A stretch of DNA of 64,000 nt. Source: Chryseobacterium sp. POL2. Its GTDB lineage: Bacteria > Bacteroidota > Bacteroidia > Flavobacteriales > Weeksellaceae. The notes under the pieces were generated by a model. It had not been told where the DNA came from. It ran no database searches and was given only the letters and a program-made list of their open reading frames with translations. The stretch lies in the NCBI RefSeq assembly GCF_011058315.1, contig NZ_CP049298.1, positions 1 through 64,000 on the forward strand. The letters are read 5' to 3'. Below, piece by piece: positions 55,492-63,799 of this stretch (its first letter is position 1; each line of letters starts with the position of its first letter). The position numbers were made by a program, and so were the translations under genes.

Positions 55492-56013
55492 TTAAAGTTC
55501 TATAAACGTATAATTATTGATTCTTCTTAAGCTATCAAAGCTATCATTGCCAGGAATTTTCAGTTGTTTTTTAGTTATTAAAAAGATTTTAATATTTGCC
55601 GAAGTTTTTATAAAATAAAAATGATATCCAAATAATAAAAAAATTGGATTGAAATAAAGTGTCTGTGATAAATATGTAAAAATATAAATGATTAAAAAGA
55701 CAATTATTAGTGTCGGAATATCATTTATCCCTAGAGAAACAAAAAAGTAACCTAAATAAGTCGGTAAGAAATTATTGTTGGCTAATTCAATTTCCGTAAC
55801 TGAACTTGCTTGTAACTGATCTCGAGGCAGTTTTCTAGCAATAAGAAAGCTTAAAGCTGTAAAGAGTATCGGAACTAAAATAAATAGCCCCCAGGATAAA
55901 TACATTGAATATTGTTCAAGAAAATTAAAAACAAATTTATCTTTCACCAGAAATACAACAATGATTAACCACGTTGAGTTAAAAGCTAAAAATAATTGAT
56001 AAAAATATTTCAT
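55492..56013 (-). CDS. Candidate KwaA-like membrane protein
   Basis: A 173-residue integral membrane protein with four to five hydrophobic segments (about 6-22, 37-60, 82-98, 100-117 and 121-135) and a short cytoplasmic tail ending SLRRINNYTFIEL. Multi-helix proteins of this size precede DUF4868 genes in Kiwa anti-phage systems, where KwaA senses phage at the envelope. It is the first gene of a minus-strand run that continues with the KwaB-like and DUF3800 genes. No catalytic motif is seen; the name is a hypothesis. Confidence 0.5.
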   Translation of the reverse strand: MKYFYQLFLAFNSTWLIIVVFLVKDKFVFNFLEQYSMYLSWGLFILVPILFTALSFLIARKLPRDQLQASSVTEIELANNNFLPTYLGYFFVSLGINDIPTLIIVFLIIYIFTYLSQTLYFNPIFLLFGYHFYFIKTSANIKIFLITKKQLKIPGNDSFDSLRRINNYTFIEL

Positions 56014-56241
56014 TTCTTTTATTTTCTACATGATGATAAAATTGTAAAATTTTGAAACTATTGCAAATATAGCCTGTATATTTTCTTAATCATTACGGTT
56101 TCCCTTAAAAGCAAAAATATATATAAACTGAGTTTTTCAAATCCGTATTTTCACTGAAAATTTACTTTTATTAATTAAAACTTTATTGATTTACTTATAT
56201 TAGTAAAATTAGAATATAATAACCACTAAAAAAACTAAAAA

Positions 56242-56766
56242 ATGACACTCAATGAATTTATTGCAGAATCTTCTTCATTAGATAATTCTACAGGCAATTT
56301 CGCAAAGAAAATCTTAGATGATGAGAGATTTCCAGCTGAGCAATCAGAAAGACAAATGCTGGATTATTTAGATTTTGAAACCCGAAAAGAAGGAGTGAAC
56401 AGAACATTCCAAAGATTTCTTGCAGAATTTAGAAAGAAAAATAATAAAACACTAAAGATTGTCTTAAATTTTTTAAAGGAGAATAATATACAATCACTCA
56501 ATGATGCGACTGAAAAAGGAATAGCAATGGGCTACGTGGAGGCTTGCGGTTATATAGTAACTATACCTCTGGGAAATGATTATCCGCCATCTATATCGAA
56601 AGATATGGATCAGCTTGGAGAAATGAATATGCAATGGGTTGATATTTCGAATGGAGAACAAGTACAAAGTTTTTTATTTGATGGACCTAATTTAGGAGAT
56701 GGTATAACGCTTCGTTTTTGTTGTCAGGAAATACAATTTAACTTTTTACTTTCATTAATAGACTAA
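56242..56766 (+). CDS. YozE-SAM-like domain protein of unknown function
   Basis: A 174-residue cytoplasmic protein, divergent from the Kiwa-like run. Residues 1-68 fit the YozE sterile-alpha-motif-like fold (GNFAKKILDDERFPAEQSER, MLDYLDFETR, FQRFLAEFRK). The remaining about 100 residues form an unrecognised alpha/beta part (ACGYIVTIPLGNDYPP, FDGPNLGDGITLRF). It has its own terminator, and IS256 copy 2 lies directly behind it. Its position in a defence-like island is suggestive only. Confidence 0.65.
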   Translation: MTLNEFIAESSSLDNSTGNFAKKILDDERFPAEQSERQMLDYLDFETRKEGVNRTFQRFLAEFRKKNNKTLKIVLNFLKENNIQSLNDATEKGIAMGYVEACGYIVTIPLGNDYPPSISKDMDQLGEMNMQWVDISNGEQVQSFLFDGPNLGDGITLRFCCQEIQFNFLLSLID

Positions 56767-56774
56767 TAAATATT

Positions 56775-56820
56775 AAAAATGTAAAATTTAATTTCCAGAA
56801 TTAGATTTTACATTTTTTTA
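56775..56820 (+). terminator. Terminator after the YozE-SAM gene
   Basis: AAAAATGTAAAAT and ATTTTACATTTTT form a 13-bp stem around a 17-base loop, followed by a T run. Confidence 0.8.
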
Positions 56821-56834
56821 ATGCGCTTTTTTCG

Positions 56835-58200
56835 GTAGCGTCCCACTAACTGTGTAAGTTAAAAAGTTATTCTGAAAAATTATGAGCCCTCAAAGCTCAA
56901 ATAATTTTTCGGAAATAACTTTTTACTATTTTTAAACATTACATAGTTATGATCGACAAAGAAGAATTATTAAACAACAAGGATCTTTACAAGTCCTTTA
57001 AGAATGGAGAAGATTTAACCACTTTTTTCAAAGAACTGCACAAAAAAGCAGTAGAACATATGCTAGATGCTGAATTAGACAGCCATCTGGACAATGAAAA
57101 ATACGAAAAAACATTAAGTGGAAATTACCGAAACGGACATGGAACTAAGAAAATAAAATCCTCATTTGGAGAATCGGAGATTAAAGTTCCCAGAGACCGT
57201 GAAGGTAGTTTTGAACCCACCTTAGTTCCCAAAAGACACAATATTATTGATGGTTTGGAGAACATCATCATCTCGTTTTATGCTAAAGGAATGAGCGTTT
57301 CGGATATCGAAGAACAGATTAAAGAAATGTATGATTTTGATGTTTCTACCTCCACCATTTCCAGAATTACTAGTGCTGTTGCCAATGAAGTAGTTGCTTG
57401 GCAAAACCGACCGTTAGACGATTTGTATCTTATTGTTTGGATGGATGGAATAGTTTTTAAAGTCAGAGAAAACTCAAAAGTCATCAACAAAACCATTTAC
57501 TTAGCCGTTGGATTAAACCGAGAAGGACGAAAAGATGTTCTTGGTATGTGGCTTGGAAAAAACGAAAGTTTCCAGTTTTTGGATGAATGTTTTAACGGAT
57601 TTAAAAGCTCGTGGAGTTGAGGATATTTTGATTACAGCTACTGATAATCTTAATGGTTTTACTCAGACTATTCGCTCGGTTTTCCCTGAATCTCAAACTC
57701 AAATTTGTGTGGTTCATCAAATCAGGAACGCTTGTAAATATGTAGTCTGGAAGGATAGAAAAGAATTTTCTGCCGACATGAAACACATTTATACAGCACC
57801 TAACAAAGATGCTGCAAAAGCAGCTTTAGAAGATTTTGCAACCAAGTGGGAAAGTAAATATTTGTACGCTATTCAATCTGGGAAAAACAATTGGGATGAA
57901 TTAACCGTCTTTTTTGAATTCCCACTTGAAATTCGAAAAATCATTTATACCACTAATCTCATTGAAAATCTGAATGGGAAAATCAGAAAGTATACCAAAA
58001 ACAAAATGTCTTTCCCTACCGATGATGCCGTGTTGAAATCTGTTTATTTAGCTCTCAAAGAATCTACTAAGAAGTGGACAATGCCTATTCACAATTGGGG
58101 AATTGTTTTAAACCAATTTATGATTATTTTTGACAAAAGGCTCAGATTATAAAATCCAAGCCCTAACTTTTTAACTTACACACTTTATGGGATAGTGTCT
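56835..58200 (+). mobile_element. IS256-family insertion sequence, copy 2
   Basis: A 1366-bp element, same length as copy 1 and nearly identical, in plus orientation. The ends match those of copy 1. Unlike copy 1 it has no direct target duplication: it is preceded by TTTTTTCG and followed by CGAAAAAA, which are reverse complements of each other. This implies a rearrangement or one-sided deletion after insertion. Confidence 0.88.
56949..58152 (+). pseudogene. IS256-family transposase, copy 2, split by the same +1 frameshift
   Basis: Same two frames as copy 1 (56949-57620 and the frame ending at 58152), joining at about 57567-57573. It differs from copy 1 by two residues that I can see (Leu for Phe in NNKDLYKSF, Tyr for His in DNEKYEKTL). 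The catalytic DDE residues are again distributed over the two frames. Confidence 0.88.
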
Positions 58201-58206
58201 CGAAAA

Positions 58207-58247
58207 AATAAAACAGACGGCAAAATTTTCTGCCCTCTGTTTTTCTT
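58207..58247. terminator. Terminator downstream of radC
   Basis: AAAACAGA-GGCA and TGCC-TCTGTTTT pair around AAATTTTC; T runs occur on both sides. On the minus strand it ends the ssb-DUF932-radC run. Confidence 0.8.
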
Positions 58248-58253
58248 TACTAA

Positions 58254-58697
58254 TTACAAATGTCTGTCATCTGCAAATGATATGTAAGCTGTAGAGCTTA
58301 ATATACAATGGTCGAGCAATTGAATATTTAAAAACTGTGCAGCCTCTTTTATTTTCTGCGTCATTTTTAAATCTTCCTGAGATGGCTTCAAGTTTCCCGA
58401 TGGGTGGTTATGTGCTAAAATAATTCCTGATGCATTGCACAAAAGTGCTGCTTGCATAATGATTCTGACATCAACAATCGTTGAAGATATTCCAGATTCT
58501 GAAATCTTCTTTATTCCTAAAACTCTGTTTGCTTGGTTTAAGTAAAGGGCAAAAAAAGATTCTCGGTAATCCATTTCATCACTGTCAAAATGCTCTTTAA
58601 AAATTTTGACCGCATCCCGTGAAGTAGTAATTAATTTTTCACAATTTCCTTTTCTTGAATAGCTTAACTTTATTTCGTTTACGATATTGAATTTCAT
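58254..58697 (-). CDS. RadC-family JAB-domain protein
   Basis: A 147-residue JAB/MPN-domain protein of the RadC family with the metalloprotease-like JAMM residues in AHNHPSGNLKPSQED. It is the short form lacking the N-terminal helix-hairpin-helix part and is typical of mobile elements. Despite the name, no DNA-repair role has been established for the family. Last gene of a minus-strand run with DUF932 and ssb. Confidence 0.9.
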   Translation of the reverse strand: MKFNIVNEIKLSYSRKGNCEKLITTSRDAVKIFKEHFDSDEMDYRESFFALYLNQANRVLGIKKISESGISSTIVDVRIIMQAALLCNASGIILAHNHPSGNLKPSQEDLKMTQKIKEAAQFLNIQLLDHCILSSTAYISFADDRHL

Positions 58698-58756
58698 ATT
58701 TTGTACTCTGACTACGGCAGAGATTTGTTTTTCCCGTAATTGCAGTGATTAAAAAA

Positions 58757-59830
58757 TTAGTTCACTAAAATTGAATCAGTTCCAAAACCTGCAAACTTTT
58801 CGCATAGTTCAAAAGCTTTTTGTGATTTCATTTGAGCTGTTCCACCCATAACAATAGACTTTAGTTTAGCTTCATCATCTTTATAGGTTTTTACATTCTG
58901 ATAAAAGCCTGTCACCGCATTATATGCACCGAATAAAGTCCCTTTTGTGGTTTCCATTTGTTGAGTGTCACTCATCATTGCATAGGCAAAAGCATCATCA
59001 ACAGTATTTTTAAAAACGGTTGACAGCTCGTCAAGATTTCCTTTTTGCAGATGTTTTAAAGTTTCTTTATTGGGACAGAGTGCCAACTGAATTAATTTTT
59101 TCATTTCATCGTCACCGACTTTAATTTTTGCCCAATAATTAAATGTTTCTTCTAATTGAGTGCTTAATGTATTGGCTAATCCCATAACTTTATGAGCATC
59201 TTCCAAACGTTGTTTAGCTCCTGCGGTATGTCTGATTCTTATGACATTGCTCATATTTTTAAGAGATGCGTTTAGAGTATTTTGACAAACAATACGAATA
59301 GGTGTAAAAGCGGCGGTAATACTTCCGCTCCCATCATGTGAAGTTGTCAAGAAAATGTATTTTTCTGTAATATCGTCACCGTTTCCAACTCGGATATAGT
59401 CGGGAAGTTTTGCGGTAATAAAAATACGCTCACCATTTCCCAAAGCTCCTGCAGTCTCATATAAAATACCATTTCCACCACCTACAATAGAATCAAAGAA
59501 AGAAAACGCTTCACGGTTTTGTACAATTTGGTAATCTTTTCCCACTACACCCAAAACAGTATTATTATCTGTTCGGATATTTGCAAAATAATTAGGAACT
59601 TCCAATTCAGAATCATTCATAATGATGTTATCATCTGTTTCAATGATGCCTGAACCTTTTGTAAACAATGCAGATTTTTCGACCTCGTAATCTAGACCTG
59701 CAAATCTTATTGCTTCTGCACTTGTGGGATATTCTTCTACCAATTGACCCAAGTTGTGCCAAGCTTTTTCTTTAACTGTGAAAAATGAATATTTTCCTGT
59801 TCTGCTGTTGAAATTTAAATTATGTGCCAT
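58757..59830 (-). CDS. DUF932 (phage/plasmid-like, TIGR03299-type) protein
   Basis: A 357-residue member of the DUF932 family common on plasmids, phages and integrative elements. It starts MAHNLNFNSRTGKYSFFTVK, with family blocks WHNLGQLVEEYPTSAEA, LGVVGKDYQIVQNREAF, LTTSHDGSGSITAAFTPIRI and HTAGAKQRLEDA. Its function is unknown, possibly DNA-related. It lies between ssb and radC on the same strand, with gaps of 43 and 59 bases. Confidence 0.9.
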   Translation of the reverse strand: MAHNLNFNSRTGKYSFFTVKEKAWHNLGQLVEEYPTSAEAIRFAGLDYEVEKSALFTKGSGIIETDDNIIMNDSELEVPNYFANIRTDNNTVLGVVGKDYQIVQNREAFSFFDSIVGGGNGILYETAGALGNGERIFITAKLPDYIRVGNGDDITEKYIFLTTSHDGSGSITAAFTPIRIVCQNTLNASLKNMSNVIRIRHTAGAKQRLEDAHKVMGLANTLSTQLEETFNYWAKIKVGDDEMKKLIQLALCPNKETLKHLQKGNLDELSTVFKNTVDDAFAYAMMSDTQQMETTKGTLFGAYNAVTGFYQNVKTYKDDEAKLKSIVMGGTAQMKSQKAFELCEKFAGFGTDSILVN

Positions 59831-59873
59831 TATGTTTGTATTTTAAAAATTAGAAAAATGTTTGAGAATATTT

Positions 59874-60293
59874 TTAGAATGGTAAATTGTCATCCTTTTC
59901 ATTTTTGTCTGACGTTGATTTTTGAGCTTTAGTCTTTGCTGATTTAGGACTGTTTTTAGAAGCCGTTTTAGTAGCATCTGACTTATTTACTCCTCCATGA
60001 AATTTGATTTGTGAGGTATGGAAATTTAATCCTGCGTGTGCTTCCCCATCTTTTCCAATCCATGCACTTGTGTAAGCTCTTCCGCTTAATTCTACTAATA
60101 CCCCTTTAGTGAAAATCTCAGCTACTTTTGGAGAAATCCAGTAAGAGCAATCAAAGTATGTTGTTTGCTCAATTCGTTCGCCTTGTTTATTGCGATAATT
60201 GTCATTGGTAGCAACTGAAAAATTTACTACTTGCTTTTTGTTTGACAGTGTACGGACCTCCGCATCTCTTGTCAGTCTTCCGATAATGTTCAT
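59874..60293 (-). CDS. ssb: Single-stranded DNA-binding protein of a mobile element
   Basis: A 139-residue SSB. The OB fold covers about 1-105 (MNIIGRLTRDAEVR, VVNFSVATNDNYRN, QTTYFDCSYWIS) and is followed by a Lys/Ser/Thr-rich linker. The canonical acidic tip is DDNLPF, which recruits replication proteins. It is probably an element-encoded second copy, as it opens the DUF932-radC run rather than standing with rpsF/rpsR. Confidence 0.93.
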   Translation of the reverse strand: MNIIGRLTRDAEVRTLSNKKQVVNFSVATNDNYRNKQGERIEQTTYFDCSYWISPKVAEIFTKGVLVELSGRAYTSAWIGKDGEAHAGLNFHTSQIKFHGGVNKSDATKTASKNSPKSAKTKAQKSTSDKNEKDDNLPF

Positions 60294-60786
60294 AACATTG
60301 CTTTTTTAAGATTGTACATTTTGCTTTGTTCACAATCTCTTCTCCGCCCTTTCTCTAAAAGCCTCGCAAGGCTTCGCTTAATATTTTTCAAAAGAAAAAC
60401 CGGAAAAAAGAAAGCAGATAATCTTATAGGGCAATAGGAAAAGCCAAGAGGAAACGGAATAATTGGAGGGTACCTTTAGGGAGGAAACCGTTTATGCCGT
60501 AGTCTTTTGGCTGGCATTAAGAATTGGATGAACTATATACCTTAGCTGCCTTTTTACCGGTTTATTATGGAAAATATTTATTACAATATTATCTCAATAA
60601 ATATTTGTAGAATTTACTTTCTGTTCTTTTATAAATTTTGGTGAACTCTTACTTTTAAAAAATATTATAATTTAAAAATGTTAGAAAAATAAAGCCAATT
60701 CATGACTTACAAAGAAGTAAAAATAAAGTGATATAGCTGCTTTTCTAAATTACAATTATTGAGATACAATTCTCAATAAGATTGTC
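60294..60786. other. Structured non-coding region between ssb and the recombinase module
   Basis: About 490 bases without an ORF. It holds a perfect hairpin AAGCCT-CGCA-AGGCTT (60359-60374). It also holds a nested structure: a 10-bp outer stem AGCCAAGAGG (60442-60451) with TCTTTTGGCT (60503-60512, two G-U pairs), an inner stem AAACGG (60452-60457) with CCGTTT (60488-60493), and a G-rich loop containing GGTACC. 60440-60520 is less AT-rich than its surroundings. It could be a regulatory RNA, an ssb leader (it is upstream of ssb on the minus strand) or an origin-like site. Confidence 0.45.
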
Positions 60787-61002
60787 ATGAAGAGAGAAAT
60801 ATCAAAGGAACAAAACATCCAAAAAGTTAAAATCGATACATACATTCCAACAATACAGTTAAAGAAAATTCCACCGGAAAAAGCTTTGCAGTTGCTTAAT
60901 AAGGCTGGTTATGAAATAAATAGAGATGAGGCAGAAGAAATTATGGAATTTTTATATACTATCGTAAAACTTACGCTCAAAGAATTTTTTACATCTGATT
61001 GA
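60787..61002 (+). CDS. Small hypothetical protein upstream of the serine recombinase
   Basis: A 71-residue basic-acidic helical protein (TYIPTIQLKKIPPEKALQLL, GYEINRDEAEEIMEFLYTIV). It has no signal or membrane segment. Its position directly before the recombinase gene, same strand, suggests an accessory or directionality factor. That is inference only; no family recognised. Confidence 0.55.
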   Translation: MKREISKEQNIQKVKIDTYIPTIQLKKIPPEKALQLLNKAGYEINRDEAEEIMEFLYTIVKLTLKEFFTSD

Positions 61003-61101
61003 TAATTTGTATCTTAGCTGTATATCGGAATGATGAATTTCTATAGCATCACAATTTCTTTGATGCTTCCTAAACTAAATTTTAACGAAATCAATACAAT
61101 T

Positions 61102-62664
61102 ATGATTATTGCAGATTTGTATATAAGGGTGTCAACCGATGAACAGGCTGAAAAAGGTTATTCACAAAGAGATCAGAATGAAAGATTAAGAAAATATTGT
61201 GCTAACCACGATATAGCTATTAATAGGGTTATCTATGAAGATCATTCAGCTAAAAGTTTTGAACGTCCTGAATGGAAAAAATATCTCACTGAGATTAAGA
61301 GAAAAAGTCATAAAAGCAGTTTAGTTTTATTTACTAAATGGGATCGCTTCAGTCGTAACACTGGGGATGCTTATCAAATGATAAGTTTACTGCAAAAAAA
61401 TCATATAGTTCCTCAGGCTATTGAACAGCCTTTGGATATGTCGGTTCCTGAAAATAAACTCATGCTGGCAATCTATCTTTCGACTCCTGAGGTAGAAAAT
61501 GACCGAAGAGCTTTGAATACTTTCCACGGAATGCGAAGAGCAAAAAAAGAGGGTCGATTAATGGGAATCGCTCCTTACGGTTATATAAATAGAAGTCAAG
61601 AAGATGGTAAAAAATACATTGCTATAAAAGAACCAGAGGCATCAAATATCGTCTGGGCATTTAATGAGATTTCAAAAGGACATACTCCAGCTGACCACGT
61701 GAGACTGCAAATGAATAAAAGAGATGGTTTATCAATGTCACGGAGTGCATTTGCGAAAGCTATGAGAAACCCTGTTTATTGCGGTAAAATATATATAGAG
61801 GACTATAAGCGAGAAGAGGCTTACTATACTGATGGGAAACATGAAGCACTTGTAAGTGAAAAACTTTTTTATCAAGTTCAGCAGATAATGGACAAGAAAA
61901 GGAAAGTAGAAGGTCCTGGAGGGAGGGTTTTAGGTAATGAGAGGTTTCCGCTTCGAGGTCTTCTTACGTGTCCAAGATGTGGCAAGAACCTTACTGCAAG
62001 TGGTGCTAAAGGGAAATCAAAAACGTATTACTACTATCATTGTCATTACAAGTGTGGTTTTAGATTTGACTCTGATAAATTGAATGAACTTTTTGAAACA
62101 GAAATCTCAAAATTAGAGTACAATCCAATCATCAAAGACTTGATGAAAGAAATACTTTTAGACAATTATAAACAATTCACTTTTGATATTGATTCGAAAA
62201 GAAAATCTATTTCAAAAGAGATTAATTTGCTTAATGAAAAAGTTGCCAATGCAAGAGATAAATATCTAATTGATAAATTGGATGAGGATGACTATAAAGA
62301 GATAAAAAATCTCACAAAAACCCAAATTGAACAGTTGGAATTGGAACTTCAGCATATTGTTGCAGAAAGCAAAGAACTTGACATCAAGACAAAAATAGAA
62401 AATGCATTAGATTCAATGGAAAATCTTGTAAACCTCTATCAGCAGGGCGATTTGCAAACAAAAAGGACGATAGGGTGTTTGATATTTCCTCAAAAAGTCG
62501 AATTTGACGGAAAAAGTTTTCAAACACCTAAAATGAACATAGTTGCTCAATGTATTTATCAGTATAACAATGGGTTAGGAAATAAAAAAAACCGACATAA
62601 GAGAGTAAAATCTACAAATGTCGGTCTTGTGACCTCGACAGGATTCAAACCTGTAACCTTCTGA
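61102..62664 (+). CDS. Large serine recombinase
   Basis: A large serine recombinase of about 520 residues from ATG 61102 (MIIADLYIRVSTDEQ); an in-frame ATG at 61030 adds 24 residues of doubtful value. It has a resolvase domain with catalytic Ser near residue 11 (YIRVSTDEQAEKGYSQ) and RFSRNTGDAY, a recombinase domain (MRRAKKEGRLMGIAPYGY; SRSAFAKAMRNPVYCGK), a zinc ribbon (LTCPRCGKNL...CHYKCGF) and a coiled coil (about 380-450). The last roughly 25 codons are read from the tRNA-Arg terminator and gene (VGLVTSTGFKPVTF). This suggests the element integrated there and its recombinase now uses host sequence as its 3' end. Confidence 0.9.
   Translation: MIIADLYIRVSTDEQAEKGYSQRDQNERLRKYCANHDIAINRVIYEDHSAKSFERPEWKKYLTEIKRKSHKSSLVLFTKWDRFSRNTGDAYQMISLLQKNHIVPQAIEQPLDMSVPENKLMLAIYLSTPEVENDRRALNTFHGMRRAKKEGRLMGIAPYGYINRSQEDGKKYIAIKEPEASNIVWAFNEISKGHTPADHVRLQMNKRDGLSMSRSAFAKAMRNPVYCGKIYIEDYKREEAYYTDGKHEALVSEKLFYQVQQIMDKKRKVEGPGGRVLGNERFPLRGLLTCPRCGKNLTASGAKGKSKTYYYYHCHYKCGFRFDSDKLNELFETEISKLEYNPIIKDLMKEILLDNYKQFTFDIDSKRKSISKEINLLNEKVANARDKYLIDKLDEDDYKEIKNLTKTQIEQLELELQHIVAESKELDIKTKIENALDSMENLVNLYQQGDLQTKRTIGCLIFPQKVEFDGKSFQTPKMNIVAQCIYQYNNGLGNKKNRHKRVKSTNVGLVTSTGFKPVTF
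62586..62626 (-). terminator. Terminator of tRNA-Arg
   Basis: On the minus strand ACCGACAT / ATGTCGGT (62618-62625 and 62591-62598) is followed by a run of Ts directly after the tRNA 3' end. It lies inside the last codons of the recombinase gene on the other strand. Confidence 0.8.
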
Positions 62665-62703
62665 GCCGTAATCAGATGCGCTATTCAGTTGCGCCACGAG
62701 GCC
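62630..62703 (-). tRNA. tRNA-Arg (anticodon ACG)
   Basis: A 74-base cloverleaf on the minus strand. Acceptor GGCCTCG / CGAGGTC (one G-U pair), D stem GCGC / GCGC, anticodon stem TCTGA / TCAGA with loop TTACGGC (anticodon ACG), T stem ACAGG / CCTGT with loop TTTGAAT, discriminator A. CCA is not encoded. It is the likely attachment site of the serine recombinase, whose gene overlaps its 3' half antisense. Confidence 0.95.
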
Positions 62704-62750
62704 TTGTATTTCGGTTTGCAAATATAGCAATATTTTCTTTACTTTGAAAT

Positions 62751-63797
62751 ATGAAAGCAACTTTTTTAAATTTATTTTGTTTTTTATTTCTTATCTCTTG
62801 CCAGAAAAAAAATGAAAAACAACTGGATGATTTCATAACTATTTCAGACAGATTGGGTTATCGCTATGAAGTTTCAGATTTGGTTATTAAAACTGGAAAA
62901 TTCGAAAATCGCATCGACACAGAAAAATTAGGTTTAAAAAAAGTGGTTCTTCTCAATTCTTCGCTTTTGGGTTATTTTTCGGAGTTAAATCTGGTTGATA
63001 AAATCATTGGAATCTCTAGTCCCGAGTATATTTTTGATGATAGTATCAGAAATAAAGTTGAAACGGGTAAAATAGCAAATGTAGGAAATGAACAAAAATA
63101 TGATCTTGAGAAAATAATTGCTTTGCAGCCCGACGCGGTTTTTACCAACTACGTTCCGAGTTTCGGAAATACTTATGATATCTTGAGACAATCAAACATC
63201 GAAGTTATTTTCCTAGACGAATATTTGGAAACGTCTCCATTAAGTAAGAGTAAATATTTATTGCTTTTTGGAGAGTTATTTAATGTTAAAAAAGAAGCGG
63301 AAATACGTTATAAAAAGATAGAGGACGATTATCATCAACTGCGAAATCTAGCGCAACAAGCGACGGAACAACCCGTTGTTTTGTGTAACGAAATCTACGG
63401 CAATCAATGGTTTTTGCCTGGCGGAAAATCATCTGCAGCTATTTATTTTAAAGATGCCAATGCTAGTTATATTTTGTCGGATAATCAGGAAGTCAATGCA
63501 ATTCCGTTCAGTTTTGAAGAGGTTTTCAAAAAAGCAGAACAAGCAAAATATTGGGTTAATATTGGGTCTTACCAAAGTAAAAAAGCAATGTTAAATATCA
63601 ACGCAAATTATGCTAAAATGAAGGTGTTCCAAAACGGAAAATTATACATGATAAACAATCGCGAACATGGATTGGCAAACGATTATTTCCAAAGTGGAAA
63701 TGTGCGCGCCGATTTGGTTTTGAAAGATTATATCAATATTTTCCACCCCGAATTGTTCCCGAACGAAAATCTTTATTATTTTAAAGAATTGAAATAA
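62751..63797 (+). CDS. ABC transporter substrate-binding lipoprotein (BtuF/FepB-like)
   Basis: A 348-residue lipoprotein (lipobox FLISC, Cys at about 17) of the helical-backbone metal-receptor superfamily, which binds cobalamin, haem or ferric siderophores for uptake. The pattern is typical: KVVLLNSSLLGYFSELNLVD at the N-terminal lobe, LEKIIALQPDAVFTNYVPSF, then the long helix and the C-terminal lobe (WFLPGGKSSAAIYFKDANAS; GKLYMINNREHG). The substrate cannot be decided. It follows the tRNA and marks the return to core sequence; the next gene starts 2 bases after its stop. Confidence 0.88.
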   Translation: MKATFLNLFCFLFLISCQKKNEKQLDDFITISDRLGYRYEVSDLVIKTGKFENRIDTEKLGLKKVVLLNSSLLGYFSELNLVDKIIGISSPEYIFDDSIRNKVETGKIANVGNEQKYDLEKIIALQPDAVFTNYVPSFGNTYDILRQSNIEVIFLDEYLETSPLSKSKYLLLFGELFNVKKEAEIRYKKIEDDYHQLRNLAQQATEQPVVLCNEIYGNQWFLPGGKSSAAIYFKDANASYILSDNQEVNAIPFSFEEVFKKAEQAKYWVNIGSYQSKKAMLNINANYAKMKVFQNGKLYMINNREHGLANDYFQSGNVRADLVLKDYINIFHPELFPNENLYYFKELK

Positions 63798-63799
63798 CG

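Noticed and set aside
57550-57575. -1 frameshift at the A AAA AAC heptamer in the IS256 transposase
   Set aside because: The heptamer is in the right phase, but a -1 slip leads to a stop after seven codons. The second half of the transposase is in the +1 frame, so this site cannot join the two parts.
51252-58208. Inversion of the 52.6-56.8 kb segment by recombination between the two IS copies
   Set aside because: Copy 1 keeps a perfect direct duplication CCATAACT on both sides, which such an inversion would have separated.
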